Below, in pieces: positions 49,910 through 58,069 of a stretch of DNA of 64,000 nt. The position numbers and the translations under genes were made by a program. Each line of letters begins with the position of its first letter. Within the stretch, counting starts at the first letter, position 1. The stretch is from positions 124,001-188,000 of the forward strand of contig NZ_JAUCYU010000005.1 in the NCBI RefSeq assembly GCF_030373445.1, written 5' to 3'. This DNA is from Roseovarius sp. (GTDB lineage Bacteria > Pseudomonadota > Alphaproteobacteria > Rhodobacterales > Rhodobacteraceae). The notes beneath the pieces are model-generated. The model was not told the origin of the DNA and did not search any database. It saw nothing but the letters and a program-made list of their open reading frames with translations.

Positions 49910-50607
49910 CCGCGCGGCCGCCGCGTGCCGGCGTCGCCCAGCATGACATCGTTGATTTCGCGGTACAGTTTCTTCGTCATGGCGGCACGGAAATCGTCGA
50001 ACCCGTTGGCGATGACCAGGAAGGACTGCGGCCCGCGCAGCACCTCCTTGCGGTAGTAATCGGCGACCCCTTCATAGCCTTCGAGGATCACCAGCCCGTT
50101 CACCGTGATCCCGTCGAACGGAAAGCTCCGATACGCCGCCGCGGGCCCGTACCCGTAATTGTTGATCCCGTCGCCGGAGATATCGACCACACGCCGCCCG
50201 CAATCGGGCGCGCGCCGCATCATTTGCGCCGCAAAGCCGAGCGCCTGCCCGATGGCGGTGGGGTAGCCCTCGTGGCTGCGCGACATGGTGCCAACGGCCA
50301 CGACCGCGCGGTCGATGTCGCGCGCCGTACTTAGGAGCGACCAGTCGAGATGCAGCTTCTGCTGGTGAAAACCGCTCCATTCGAAAACTGCCAGTGCCAC
50401 GTGACCGTGCCCGCCATAGAGGATGGCATGGCGCACGTCCTCGCTGTCGAGCGCGGCGGCAAGGCCCAGCCGCTGAAGGTCGTACTCGTCGGCATCGACC
50501 GAAGACGAGACGTCGAGCGCGAGGACCAGGGCCAGCCGGCAGGACGCCGCGGCAGGGGCTGCCAGCGCCAGGCAGGCCACCGCCAGCAGCGCCCGCGCCC
50601 ACCTCAT
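49906..50607 (-). CDS. Secreted VWA-domain (DUF1194) protein, second of three
   Basis: 233 residues. Signal peptide ends APAAAS, then LALDVSSSVDADEYDLQR with a complete DxSxS metal-ion site and VDISGDGINNYGYGP. Closest to the first copy: the stretches ALDSEDVRHAIL and VFEWSGFHQQKLHLDW are nearly shared. The C-terminus ends basic (RRPRG). Overlaps neighbours on both sides by ATGA junctions, so it is translationally coupled. Confidence 0.87.
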   Translation of the reverse strand: MRWARALLAVACLALAAPAAASCRLALVLALDVSSSVDADEYDLQRLGLAAALDSEDVRHAILYGGHGHVALAVFEWSGFHQQKLHLDWSLLSTARDIDRAVVAVGTMSRSHEGYPTAIGQALGFAAQMMRRAPDCGRRVVDISGDGINNYGYGPAAAYRSFPFDGITVNGLVILEGYEGVADYYRKEVLRGPQSFLVIANGFDDFRAAMTKKLYREINDVMLGDAGTRRPRG

Positions 50608-51317
50608 CCGGGCACCTGCCGGGGCAGGGTGTGTGGCACGCGGCCAAGGATGATGTCGTTGATTTCACGGTAGAGTTTCCTGGTCATCGCCTCACGGAAC
50701 TCGTCGAACCCCTTGGCCACCACCATGAAGGCCCCCGCGCCGTGCAGCACTTCCGCCCCGTAATAGGACAGCACGCCGGGATCGTCGCCCAGGATGACCA
50801 GCCCGTTCACCGTCACGTCGTTCAGCGGGAAATGCCGGTAGGCCTCGCGCGGGCCGTAGCGGTAGTTGTTCACCCCGTCGCCCGAGACATCGATCACCCG
50901 CCGCTCGCAGCGCGGGGCCCGCTTCAGCAGTGTCGCGCCATAGCCGATGGCCGGGCCGATCGAGGTCGGGAAATTGTCGTGGCTGCGCTCCATCCCGGCA
51001 AGGGTCGCGACGGCGCGATCGATCGCGGCGGGAGAGGTCAGCGCCAGCCAGTCAAGCTGGAGCTTGTGCTGGTTGAAGCCGCTCCATTCATAGACGGACA
51101 GGGCGACGTAGCCACCCGCGCCGGTCAGGATGGCATGGCGCACCTCCTCGGCGTCAAGTGCCGCGGCCAGGCCGGTGCGCTGCAGGGCATATTCCTCGGC
51201 ATCGACCGAGGACGACACGTCGAGCGCGAGAACAAGGGCCAGCCGGCAGGCGGATTGCGCCTGCGCCGTGACCGCCCACAGAAGGCAGGCGGCGAGTAGG
51301 GTAGCCGCCCTTACCAA
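50604..51317 (-). CDS. Secreted VWA-domain (DUF1194) protein, first of three
   Basis: 237 residues from a TTG at 51317. Signal peptide (ending TAQAQS), then ALDVSSSVDAEEYALQRTG with the DxSxS metal site and VIDVSGDGVNNYRYGP. The TTG is preferred because it starts the signal peptide directly and overlaps the end of gloA by 7 bp; longer readings run through gloA. It leads the tandem set. Confidence 0.85.
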   Translation of the reverse strand: MVRAATLLAACLLWAVTAQAQSACRLALVLALDVSSSVDAEEYALQRTGLAAALDAEEVRHAILTGAGGYVALSVYEWSGFNQHKLQLDWLALTSPAAIDRAVATLAGMERSHDNFPTSIGPAIGYGATLLKRAPRCERRVIDVSGDGVNNYRYGPREAYRHFPLNDVTVNGLVILGDDPGVLSYYGAEVLHGAGAFMVVAKGFDEFREAMTRKLYREINDIILGRVPHTLPRQVPG

Positions 51318-51739
51318 TGTCCGGTGTTTTCCATGCTGGACCAGGGCTCGGCAGGCTCCAGCGCCTCGCCCTCCTGCAGCAGTTCGACCGAGACGTTGTC
51401 GGGGCTGCGCACGAAGGCCATGCGCCCGTCGCGTGGCGGACGGTTGATGGTCACGCCGTTGTCCTGCAGGTGCTGGCACATCTCGTAGATGTTGCCGACG
51501 GAGTAGGCCAGGTGGCCGAAATGGCGGCTGTCATCGGGCAGCGCGTCGTCGCCATCCCAGTTGTAGGTCAGCTCGACCGGGCAGTCCTCGTGCCCCTCGG
51601 GCGCCATGAAGACCAGCGTGAAGCGGCCGCCCTCGCTGTCCATGCGCCGGGTCTCCTTCAGGCCCAGCAGCTCGTAGAATTTCATCGAGGTCTCGAGGTC
51701 CTTCACCCGGACCATGGTGTGCAGATAGCGTACCCGCAT
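51311..51739 (-). CDS. gloA: Lactoylglutathione lyase (glyoxalase I-like)
   Basis: 142 residues. Glyoxalase I converts the methylglyoxal-glutathione hemithioacetal to S-lactoylglutathione. The VOC pattern is full: RYLHTMVRVKDLETSMKFYE with the first metal His, ELTYNWDGD with a Glu ligand, HFGHLAYSV with the second His and SPDNVSVELLQEG with the last Glu. Its end overlaps the first DUF1194 gene, so the two are co-transcribed. Confidence 0.92.
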   Translation of the reverse strand: MRVRYLHTMVRVKDLETSMKFYELLGLKETRRMDSEGGRFTLVFMAPEGHEDCPVELTYNWDGDDALPDDSRHFGHLAYSVGNIYEMCQHLQDNGVTINRPPRDGRMAFVRSPDNVSVELLQEGEALEPAEPWSSMENTGHW

Positions 51740-51821
51740 CCCGCGTCTCCTTCCGTTTCGTGGTCACGGAAAGGATAGACGGCTGGCGCGCCCTGTCGAG
51801 GGGGAAGGGGCGGTCGCGCGC

Positions 51822-53234
51822 TCAGAATTCCGAACGGATGCCGAAGGAGACGGCGGTCTGGTCGACATCGAAGCGGCTGATGTTCGACCGGCTCTTCTCT
51901 GCATTGACCGAGACGACCGGCACGAAACCCATGTAGCTGTAATCCTTGAAGGTCGCGGTCACCCCTCCGAACCAGGATTCGTCGGTCCGCCCCCCGCGCA
52001 CCGGCAGGATCACCCAGTATTGCTCGTAATCGAGAATGCTGTGCCCGAGCGAGACGCTGACCTCAGCCGGCCCGATCTGGCGCCCCAGCGTGTAGGTCGC
52101 CACCAACGACCATTGCTGCGAGGCGCGGTTGCGCCCGTCGCTGTCGATGTCGCGGAATTGCAATTGCGCGCCCAGCTCGCCGCCGGTGCCGAGCGCGTAG
52201 CTCAGCCCGGTGAAGACCGAGTAGACCGTGGCGTCGGTAACCGGCACGGTCTTGTCGAACTGTTCCTCCACATGGGTGCCGAGGGAGAGGTTCAGCCTGT
52301 CGGTCAGCTTTTGCAGCCGTTGCACGCCGACGCCGGCGAAATCGTAATAGGGCGATCCGCCATACCACGTGCGGCCGCCATTGATGTCGAAGCTCCAGTA
52401 GCCGCTCTTGCCCGGTGCCCAGAGATGGCGCAGGCCGAGTTGCGCCCGGAGCGAGGAGATGTCGCTGCCGCTGATGCCGGGCACCGGGTCGTTGAAACGG
52501 ATTTCGCGCGACAGAAGCCGCCCGGTGATGTGGGTTTCCTGCCCGTCGCCTTTCCACACGCGATAGGCGCCGCGGATGTCGGTCTTGGCCACGACGCCGC
52601 TGATCGCCCGCGCGCTGGGGCTGAGCGTGCCCACGAGGGGCGAGCCCTCGATCAGGTTGTAGGGGCTGTTCGAGCCGTTGTTGACGTTGTCGGACGGGTT
52701 GACCGAGAACTGAAGTTCGAACCGCAGCGGGTTGGTGCGCCGGACGTTGCGGAAGGCCTTCACGTACTGGCTGCGGAGCTCTTCCGTCGGGGCATAATGC
52801 ACCGCGCGACGGAGCCAGAGCTGCGAGACGGTATAACTGTCATCGGCGAAGGACAGCTCGGCCGCCAGCTTGGCCGCCTCGAAGCGCTGTACGTCGGTAT
52901 TGGCGACGCGGTAGGCGCGGGCGGCCGATTTGCGGCCCGTGCGGTAATCCTTCAACTGGCCGAGGGCATGGGCGCGCAGGAAATGCGCGTGGCCGTTGTC
53001 CGGGTCGGCGGCGAGCAGCCCCTCGGTCAGCTCATAGGCCGTCCTGGGCTGGCCTTGCCGAAGCGCCTGCTGCGCCAGCGCCTGGGCCTGGGGCAGGGAC
53101 ATGCGGACCATCCCGGTCTCCGACCCGGGGGCCGCAGCCGCCTCGTCGGCATGCGGCTGGCCGGCCCCGCCTGCAAGGACGAGGCCGGCCAGACACATGG
53201 CCAATGAGCAGGAAGCCTTACGGCGATCCGACAT
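51822..53234 (-). CDS. Surface lipoprotein assembly modifier (Slam-like) outer-membrane protein
   Basis: 470 residues. Signal peptide, then a TPR-type helical domain (about 45-170; RTAYELTEGLLAADPDNGHA) and a C-terminal beta-barrel of aromatic strands ending in Phe (SFGIRSEF). The layout and the ending (KSRSNISRFD...F) are those of DUF560/Slam proteins, which flip specific lipoproteins to the outer surface. The start overlaps the end of the upstream lipoprotein gene by 17 bp, the gene order of Slam and its client. Function by homology of architecture only. Confidence 0.7.
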   Translation of the reverse strand: MSDRRKASCSLAMCLAGLVLAGGAGQPHADEAAAAPGSETGMVRMSLPQAQALAQQALRQGQPRTAYELTEGLLAADPDNGHAHFLRAHALGQLKDYRTGRKSAARAYRVANTDVQRFEAAKLAAELSFADDSYTVSQLWLRRAVHYAPTEELRSQYVKAFRNVRRTNPLRFELQFSVNPSDNVNNGSNSPYNLIEGSPLVGTLSPSARAISGVVAKTDIRGAYRVWKGDGQETHITGRLLSREIRFNDPVPGISGSDISSLRAQLGLRHLWAPGKSGYWSFDINGGRTWYGGSPYYDFAGVGVQRLQKLTDRLNLSLGTHVEEQFDKTVPVTDATVYSVFTGLSYALGTGGELGAQLQFRDIDSDGRNRASQQWSLVATYTLGRQIGPAEVSVSLGHSILDYEQYWVILPVRGGRTDESWFGGVTATFKDYSYMGFVPVVSVNAEKSRSNISRFDVDQTAVSFGIRSEF

Positions 53235-54237
53235 CGGGGTTGACGCTGTTGCAGACGGCCGGGGACCCGGGCGTGCCGCATTGATCGAGGACGAAGACGC
53301 CGCTTTCCAGTTCGGCCTCCAAGCCAAGGTTGTCTTCCACGCCGTCGAACTCGTCGAGCTGCACCCCACCGGCCACGCTGCTGGCGTCGGTGCCGCCGAA
53401 GACGCCGGAATAGGTGCCGATCGCGGTGTTGCTCGTTGTGCCCGAGAGCGGGTCGCGCTTGTCGTATTCGACCGTGCCCGTGAAGCTGCCGTTTGCCTCG
53501 ATATCGGTCATCACCAGGACCACGGAGGGCAGTTCGGAGACCACGTTGAGGTCGCTGTCGAGCAGTTCGCGGTTATAGATGTTGCCCTCGACCGTGTTGT
53601 CGGCAAAGTCGGCATTGATGAAGGCATCGCCGTGAATGACCATCGCCTGCGACACCAGGAGCTCGGGGTCGGTCACGCCGGTCGGCAGCAGGTCGGAGCC
53701 GTTGGGGTCACCGATATTGGTCACCGCAACGTAGCGCCCGGCATAGGTGACGAGGCCGCTGTCCTCGGTCACTTCCGGCGGGTCATAGTCTCCGTCGCGT
53801 TCGAAATGCGTGCCCATGAGCGACCGGTTCCGCGGCCCCGTGCTGGCAACTGCGGTGGCGCGGACGGAACCGTCGGAGCTTTCGCGGGCATAGGCCGTGT
53901 AGTGCCGGTCAAGCGGATCTTCCTGGATCGTGAAGGCGACATAGCCGTCCTGGTCCAGCCCGGGGGCCCGGCGGTAGGTGGCGCTGTAGGGCACGTCGTC
54001 GAGGTTGACGCCCTCGACGATCAGCGTGCCGTTGGCCGCATCGTAGGTGACGTTCCTGACGTCGCCGGCGACGGCGGCGGGCACGGTGACCGGGGTTTCG
54101 GTGGTGGGCTCCTCGTCCGGCGTTTCCTCGCCGGGGTCGGGCTCCTCGCCGGTGTCGGTGTTGGCGAAGGGATTGCTGCCCGATCCGCACGCCGCAAGCA
54201 GGGCGCAAACCAGCAGGCTTGCCAGTATCTGTTTCAT
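53218..54237 (-). CDS. Lipoprotein with TbpB-like barrel, candidate Slam client
   Basis: 339 residues. Lipobox LLAAC (Cys17) followed by GSGSNPFANT and an acidic linker (DTGEEPDPGEETPDEEPTT). The mature region ends in a small barrel with GTYSGVFGGTDASSVAGGVQL, the shape of the C-lobe barrel of transferrin-binding-protein-like lipoproteins (G.Y.G.F.G....AGG). Terminal Cys pair (DQCG, VCNS). Likely surface-exposed through the adjacent Slam-like protein. Ligand unknown. Confidence 0.7.
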   Translation of the reverse strand: MKQILASLLVCALLAACGSGSNPFANTDTGEEPDPGEETPDEEPTTETPVTVPAAVAGDVRNVTYDAANGTLIVEGVNLDDVPYSATYRRAPGLDQDGYVAFTIQEDPLDRHYTAYARESSDGSVRATAVASTGPRNRSLMGTHFERDGDYDPPEVTEDSGLVTYAGRYVAVTNIGDPNGSDLLPTGVTDPELLVSQAMVIHGDAFINADFADNTVEGNIYNRELLDSDLNVVSELPSVVLVMTDIEANGSFTGTVEYDKRDPLSGTTSNTAIGTYSGVFGGTDASSVAGGVQLDEFDGVEDNLGLEAELESGVFVLDQCGTPGSPAVCNSVNPDVGSP

Positions 54238-54312
54238 GCTGTCACTGCCTCGATCAGTGTATTTTTTGTCTTTTGACTGAAATTCAGGACTTTAGACCAC
54301 GAAGTCAACGTT

Positions 54313-54340
54313 TTCCTTTACCCGGAATCCGGGAAAGGAA
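54313..54340. promoter_or_regulatory. Dyad symmetry between surface lipoprotein and thyX genes
   Basis: TTCCTTT-A-CCCGG, the loop AAT and CCGGG-AAAGGAA form a 12-bp stem with a single bulged A. It sits 75-100 bp upstream of the lipoprotein start and about 100 bp before thyX. As both genes point away from it, an operator is more likely than a terminator. No metal-regulator box (Fur, Zur) is evident. Confidence 0.4.
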
Positions 54341-54440
54341 GGGGTGTTGCAGGTCAGTCGATACCCGATATTGAAGTTTCTCAAGCGGGCTCCGCAAGAT
54401 ATAGTTGGCCCCGACTCACTCTTGTGGAAAGGACCACGCC

Positions 54441-55349
54441 ATGCCCCTCAGCCCCGAGCAGCAGGCCGAAATCGACGCGCAGCGCAGCGCCCGGCAGGAG
54501 ACCCGCCGCGCGGTGTCCGAGGGGATGGAGGCGCATCTCTACACGGCCTACCCGGTGCTCGACCACGGGTTCATCCGGGTGATCGATTACATGGGCGACG
54601 ATGCCGCCATCTGCCAGGCCGCGCGGGTGAGCTATGGCCGCGGCACCAAGTCGGTGACCAATGACGAGGGGCTGATCCGCTACCTGATGCGGCACTGGCA
54701 TTCGACGCCGTTCGAGATGTGCGAGGTCAAGCTGCACGTGAAGCTGCCGGTCTTCGTGGCGCGCCAGTGGATCCGGCACCGGACGGCCAACGTCAACGAG
54801 TATTCCGCCCGGTACTCGATCCTTGACCGGGAGTTCTACATCCCGGCGCCCGATCACCTGGCCGCGCAGTCGGTGGTGAACAACCAGGGCCGGGGCGAGG
54901 CGCTGACCGGGGAGGAGGCGCAGCGGGTGCTGGAGTATCTCAAGGCGGATTCCACCCGGGCCTACGACCATTACGAGGAGATGATCGGGCAGGAGGGCCA
55001 GCAGGGGCTGGCGCGCGAGCTGGCCCGGATGAACCTGCCGGCGAATATCTACACGCAGTGGTACTGGAAGGTCGACCTGCACAACCTGCTGCATTTCCTG
55101 CGGCTCAGGGCGGATGCGCATGCGCAGTACGAGATCCGGGTCTATGCCGAGGAGATCTGCAAGGTGGTGGCCGACTGGGTGCCGTTCGCCTATCGCGCCT
55201 TCGAGGATTACCGCATGGGGGGCGCCACGCTGTCTTCCACGGCGCTGGATTGCGTGCGGCGGATGCTGAAGGGGGAAGAGGTGACGCAGGAGAGCTCCGG
55301 CATGTCCAAGGGGGAATGGCGGGAGTTCCAGGGGGTTCTGGAAAGTTAA
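54441..55349 (+). CDS. thyX: Flavin-dependent thymidylate synthase
   Basis: 302 residues. Converts dUMP to dTMP with FAD and NADPH-linked reduction. The ThyX motif appears as [13 protein letters not shown] at 112-124 (Ala replaces the more usual Ser after Thr), with a further FAD/dUMP-binding segment [11 protein letters not shown]. The ATG at 54441 is supported by AAGGACC upstream. No ThyA is encoded in this window. Confidence 0.95.
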   Translation: MPLSPEQQAEIDAQRSARQETRRAVSEGMEAHLYTAYPVLDHGFIRVIDYMGDDAAICQAARVSYGRGTKSVTNDEGLIRYLMRHWHSTPFEMCEVKLHVKLPVFVARQWIRHRTANVNEYSARYSILDREFYIPAPDHLAAQSVVNNQGRGEALTGEEAQRVLEYLKADSTRAYDHYEEMIGQEGQQGLARELARMNLPANIYTQWYWKVDLHNLLHFLRLRADAHAQYEIRVYAEEICKVVADWVPFAYRAFEDYRMGGATLSSTALDCVRRMLKGEEVTQESSGMSKGEWREFQGVLES

Positions 55350-55464
55350 TGGAACGTTAACGGACGGGGTTGAATGGCCGGGGTCGTTGATGGGCGGTGT
55401 TGGTTCAGGGGTAGAATGAACCTTTGAACGATCCGTTAAGGATGCGGGGCGTTGCGATGGTATG

Positions 55465-55538
55465 GGTAGGGTGGGTGTGAACCCACCAATGATGGCGGCG
55501 CGGCGGAGGTGGGGCAGGTGGGTTGGCACCCACCCTAC
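55465..55538. repeat. Inverted repeat GGTAGGGTGGGTG...CACCCACCCTAC
   Basis: The left arm (55465-55487) and the right arm (55517-55538) are reverse complements over 22 bases except for two central positions. The 12-bp outer part, GTAGGGTGGGTG/CACCCACCCTAC, is perfect. Each arm itself contains an inner GGTGGGT/ACCCACC hairpin. Words of this type are common intergenic palindromes in many proteobacteria. No genes lie inside. Confidence 0.75.
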
Positions 55539-55582
55539 GGCTACCGCGAAGTCGCGCGAAACGCCGACGGGAGGAAGTGGTG

Positions 55583-55802
55583 ACGCCCGGAACAGAGCCG
55601 CGCCTTGGCGCGGCGCCGGGCGAGCGCCGGCCCGTCCCGTCGCACCGCAGGTGCGCCGTGTATAGGCGGCACGCCTTTGGCGTGACGGGCAGGCGCTTTG
55701 GCGGTGTTGCGCGACGTTTTGGTCGAGGATGTGATTGGAGCCATAAAGCGGCAGCCAGGATCGTTGCAGCGCCTACCCACGGGCCGGCGCTCGCCCGGCG
55801 GA
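55583..55802 (-). repeat. Dispersed intergenic element B, copy 2, flanked by 22-bp inverted repeats
   Basis: Arms of 22 bp (55614-55635 and 55779-55800, core GCCGGGCGAGCGCCGGC) are perfect reverse complements. The right arm lies within the 36-base block shared with the element at 35182-35325. The GGGCAGGCGCTTT block (55687-55699) is separated from that block by 66 bases, as in copy 1. A separate CCGCGCC-TTGG-type hairpin (CCGCGCCTTGGCGCGG) stands near the left end. This is a structured, mobile-looking relic without a transposase. Confidence 0.7.
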
Positions 55803-55980
55803 GCGTATAGTCAAGCGGGGTGAAGCCGGTTCGAAACGTCAGTTGCCACGACAATCGCCGCCCACCGCCCCGAAACGCACTGTTTCGCCTCAAAAAACTT
55901 TGACAGCCCCCGCCGAAGCGGTACCATTCCGGGCAGAGGTTCCTCCAAAGCCTTTTCCAGTAACCTTATACGAGGTCCAT

Positions 55981-56250
55981 ATGCGCATTTCCCTCTCTCT
56001 CACGGCCGCCGCGCTGGCTGCGCTGACCGCCGTGCCCGCCTTGGCCGACGGCCCGCGCCTTTACCCGGTGCCGACGACTGCCAATTACTGCCCGGCCGGC
56101 TTGCAGCCGATCACCATCAACGGTGCGATCTGCTGCGGCCAGCCCAACACCAACGTGACCTGGTACGAGATGAAGCGGCACCCGGTCTATCGGGCGGCCA
56201 CCTATACGCGGTCCTATAACTGCCCCGAGGGCACCAAGGGCTGCCAGTAA
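55981..56250 (+). CDS. Small secreted Cys-rich protein
   Basis: 89 residues. Signal peptide (LAALTAVPALA, about 1-20) and a mature region of about 67 residues with five Cys (NYCPAG, ICCGQP, NCPEG, GCQ), so at least two disulfides are likely. The start at 55981 gives the shortest well-formed signal peptide. No known family. Probably periplasmic or extracellular. Confidence 0.65.
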   Translation: MRISLSLTAAALAALTAVPALADGPRLYPVPTTANYCPAGLQPITINGAICCGQPNTNVTWYEMKRHPVYRAATYTRSYNCPEGTKGCQ

Positions 56251-56392
56251 CGACGACATCCCCTTCGAACAGGGTGGGCGAAAGGCGCGGAGCGGTGGGC
56301 TTCGCGCCTTTTGTATATTGAAGGTATATACAAGTGCGTCATGAATCTGTTACATTGGTCGAAAGAGCAGTGGAGAAAGGGATTCAAGGCAG

Positions 56393-56683
56393 ATGCGAGT
56401 TGTTCTGGCGTTCACGCTGGCCTGCATGGCCGGGGCCGCGGCGGCGAGTTCGCCGATTGCCGAGGTGATCTGCGAGCCGACCGACAAGATGACGCAGAAG
56501 CTGTCGCGGCAGTTCGGGGAGCAGTTGCACAGCTGGGGCACGCGGGGCCCCGAGCAGGTCATGCAGGTCTGGACCGACAAGCGCGGCGACTGGACAATGG
56601 TGGTGTCCTACGCGACGGGCACATCCTGCATCGTCGCGATGGGGGAAAACTGGGAGGGGAACCAGGCCGAGGACCCGGCCTGA
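56393..56683 (+). CDS. Small secreted hypothetical protein
   Basis: 96 residues. Signal peptide (MAGAAAASS), then VICEPTDKMTQKLSRQFGEQL and a beta-rich end (TMVVSYATGTSCIVAMGENW) with two Cys (VICE, TSCIV) that would pair. The pattern is that of small exported proteins widespread in Rhodobacterales. Function unknown. Convergent with the cold-shock gene. Confidence 0.7.
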   Translation: MRVVLAFTLACMAGAAAASSPIAEVICEPTDKMTQKLSRQFGEQLHSWGTRGPEQVMQVWTDKRGDWTMVVSYATGTSCIVAMGENWEGNQAEDPA

Positions 56684-56713
56684 TCTTCGTGGAATGACAG
56701 TGGCTTGGCTGAG

Positions 56714-56920
56714 TCAGAGCAGCTTGAGGTCACCCGCCATCTGGCGCCCGTCGCGCCCGTCCTGCAACTCGTAGCCAACTTTCTGGTTGTCCGCGAGGCC
56801 GGTCAGGCCCGAACGTTCGACGGCCGAGATGTGGACGAACACATCCTTACCGCCTTCGTCGGGGGCAATGAACCCGTAACCCTTGGTGGTATTGAACCAT
56901 TTTACGGTGCCGGTCGGCAT
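56714..56920 (-). CDS. cspA: Cold-shock domain protein
   Basis: 68 residues, one OB-fold cold-shock domain. RNA-binding motifs: KGYGFIAPDEGG (RNP1) and DVFVHISAVERSG (RNP2). It should act as an RNA chaperone melting secondary structure. The 5' leader (56921-57100, read on the minus strand) is moderately AT-rich and may contain a thermosensor; no defined element is claimed. Confidence 0.93.
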   Translation of the reverse strand: MPTGTVKWFNTTKGYGFIAPDEGGKDVFVHISAVERSGLTGLADNQKVGYELQDGRDGRQMAGDLKLL

Positions 56921-57135
56921 GCCGTATCTCCTTCCGTGTCTTCACTTTCCCGGGGGTGTGGCCCGGGTCTTGGCATGCGCAGACGAAACAGACCCGGCCA
57001 CGAAATTGCGACGTCGGAGGCTGATAGGTCAGCGTCACATCCATGATGATTGCACCGGCTTTGTAAAAAGCAAGCAAAACCCACGTGATCTTCGGGGCGG
57101 GGCGCGGTATCAGGTGAAAAAATGGGCGAGGTGAC

Positions 57136-57450
57136 ATGATAGTTTACGGATTGAAGACCTGCGACACCTGCCGGAAGGCGTTGAAATCATTGCCTGATGC
57201 GGAGTTTCGCGATGTCCGGGCGGACGGGGTGCCGGGGGAGGTCATGCAGGAGGCACATGCCCGGTTCGGCGCGGCGTTGCTCAACACGCGGTCGACCACG
57301 TGGCGCGGGCTGGACGAGGCGGAGCGGCAGGGCGATCCGCTGGCGCTGCTGGCGGCGCATCCGGCGCTGATGAAGCGGCCGCTGATCGTGGATGGCGGGG
57401 AGATGTACCTGGGCTGGGGGCCGGAGGTTCGGGCAATGGTGCTTGGATAA
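57136..57450 (+). CDS. ArsC/Spx-family (YffB-like) thioredoxin-fold protein
   Basis: 104 residues. Thioredoxin-like fold with KTCDTCRKAL (Cys 9 and Cys 12) and the family's KRPLIVDGG segment with the conserved Arg and Pro. The group includes arsenate reductase-like and Spx proteins; the short YffB type is likely glutathione-linked. No ars genes are adjacent, so arsenate is not the obvious substrate. Confidence 0.85.
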   Translation: MIVYGLKTCDTCRKALKSLPDAEFRDVRADGVPGEVMQEAHARFGAALLNTRSTTWRGLDEAERQGDPLALLAAHPALMKRPLIVDGGEMYLGWGPEVRAMVLG

Positions 57451-57497
57451 CGGCAGGGAATGCCTATCTCGCCACGTGACACAACCGGAGGAACGGG

Positions 57498-57866
57498 ATG
57501 CGGAATGCGGCGCTTTTGCTTGGGGTGATCGGCGGGCTGTTGGCCCTGCTGGTCGGGTTCTTCGCGTATGGGTATACGGAAGCCATTGATCGGTATGGAG
57601 AAATTGACGGCCTGGCGTACCAGGTCGATCGGGTCGGGCTGATCCGGGCGGTGAGTTTCGCGGCACCGTTGCTGGCGATTGCCGGGGGCGGCATGGCGCG
57701 CATCCGGGCCTTGTGGGGCGGGGTTCTGTTGCTGATCTCGGCCGGGCTGATGCTTTATGCGTTCGATTTCAACGTCTTCACCATGTTCCCCATCGGGTTT
57801 ACCGCGCTGGGCGGCCTGTTCGCCATCGCGGCGGGCAAGCCGGACGAGCCGAAGGCCCATTTCTGA
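57498..57866 (+). CDS. Small integral membrane protein
   Basis: 122 residues with four hydrophobic helices (ALLLGVIGGLLALLVGFFAY first) and a short charged C-terminus (GKPDEPKAHF). No signature motif known to me. Expected in the inner membrane. Convergent with the bufferin operon across a 203-bp gap that holds the second GTCGGT array. Confidence 0.7.
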   Translation: MRNAALLLGVIGGLLALLVGFFAYGYTEAIDRYGEIDGLAYQVDRVGLIRAVSFAAPLLAIAGGGMARIRALWGGVLLLISAGLMLYAFDFNVFTMFPIGFTALGGLFAIAAGKPDEPKAHF

Positions 57867-57940
57867 GCCTTTGGTGGCCGGCTGTCGACAGGGTTTCCGG
57901 GCGAATCAGGTTAACGGCCTTTTTTTGCTGGGAAGGCGGT

Positions 57941-57984
57941 GTCGGTATCGCGTCGGTAACACGTCGGTATCGCGTCGGTGTTCT
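57941..57984 (+). repeat. Four-unit 11-bp GTCGGT repeat array, copy 2
   Basis: Head-to-tail units GTCGGTATCGC (57941-57951), GTCGGTAACAC, GTCGGTATCGC and GTCGGTGTTCT (57974-57984). The hexamer GTCGGT is invariant and the terminal unit is GTCGGTGT, as in the array at 36622-36665. A T7 run lies just upstream (57920-57926). It is in the convergent gap between a membrane-protein gene and bufD. Confidence 0.85.
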
Positions 57985-58069
57985 GGGCGGTGAAGGCATG
58001 GGTTGATGTGGCGTTCGGTGGGGGGTTCCACGAGATGTTGCGCCGGGCGCAACAGGGGGTGGGCTTGTG

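Larger units (their letters stand above)
55350..55980. other. 631-bp repeat-rich intergenic region
   Basis: No credible gene is present. It contains repeated GTTAA words just after thyX (55345-55375), the inverted repeat at 55465-55538, dispersed element B (55583-55802) and then a promoter-proximal segment for the next gene. Frames that run across it change composition repeatedly and have no ribosome sites. It is the longest gene-free stretch in the window. Confidence 0.7.
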
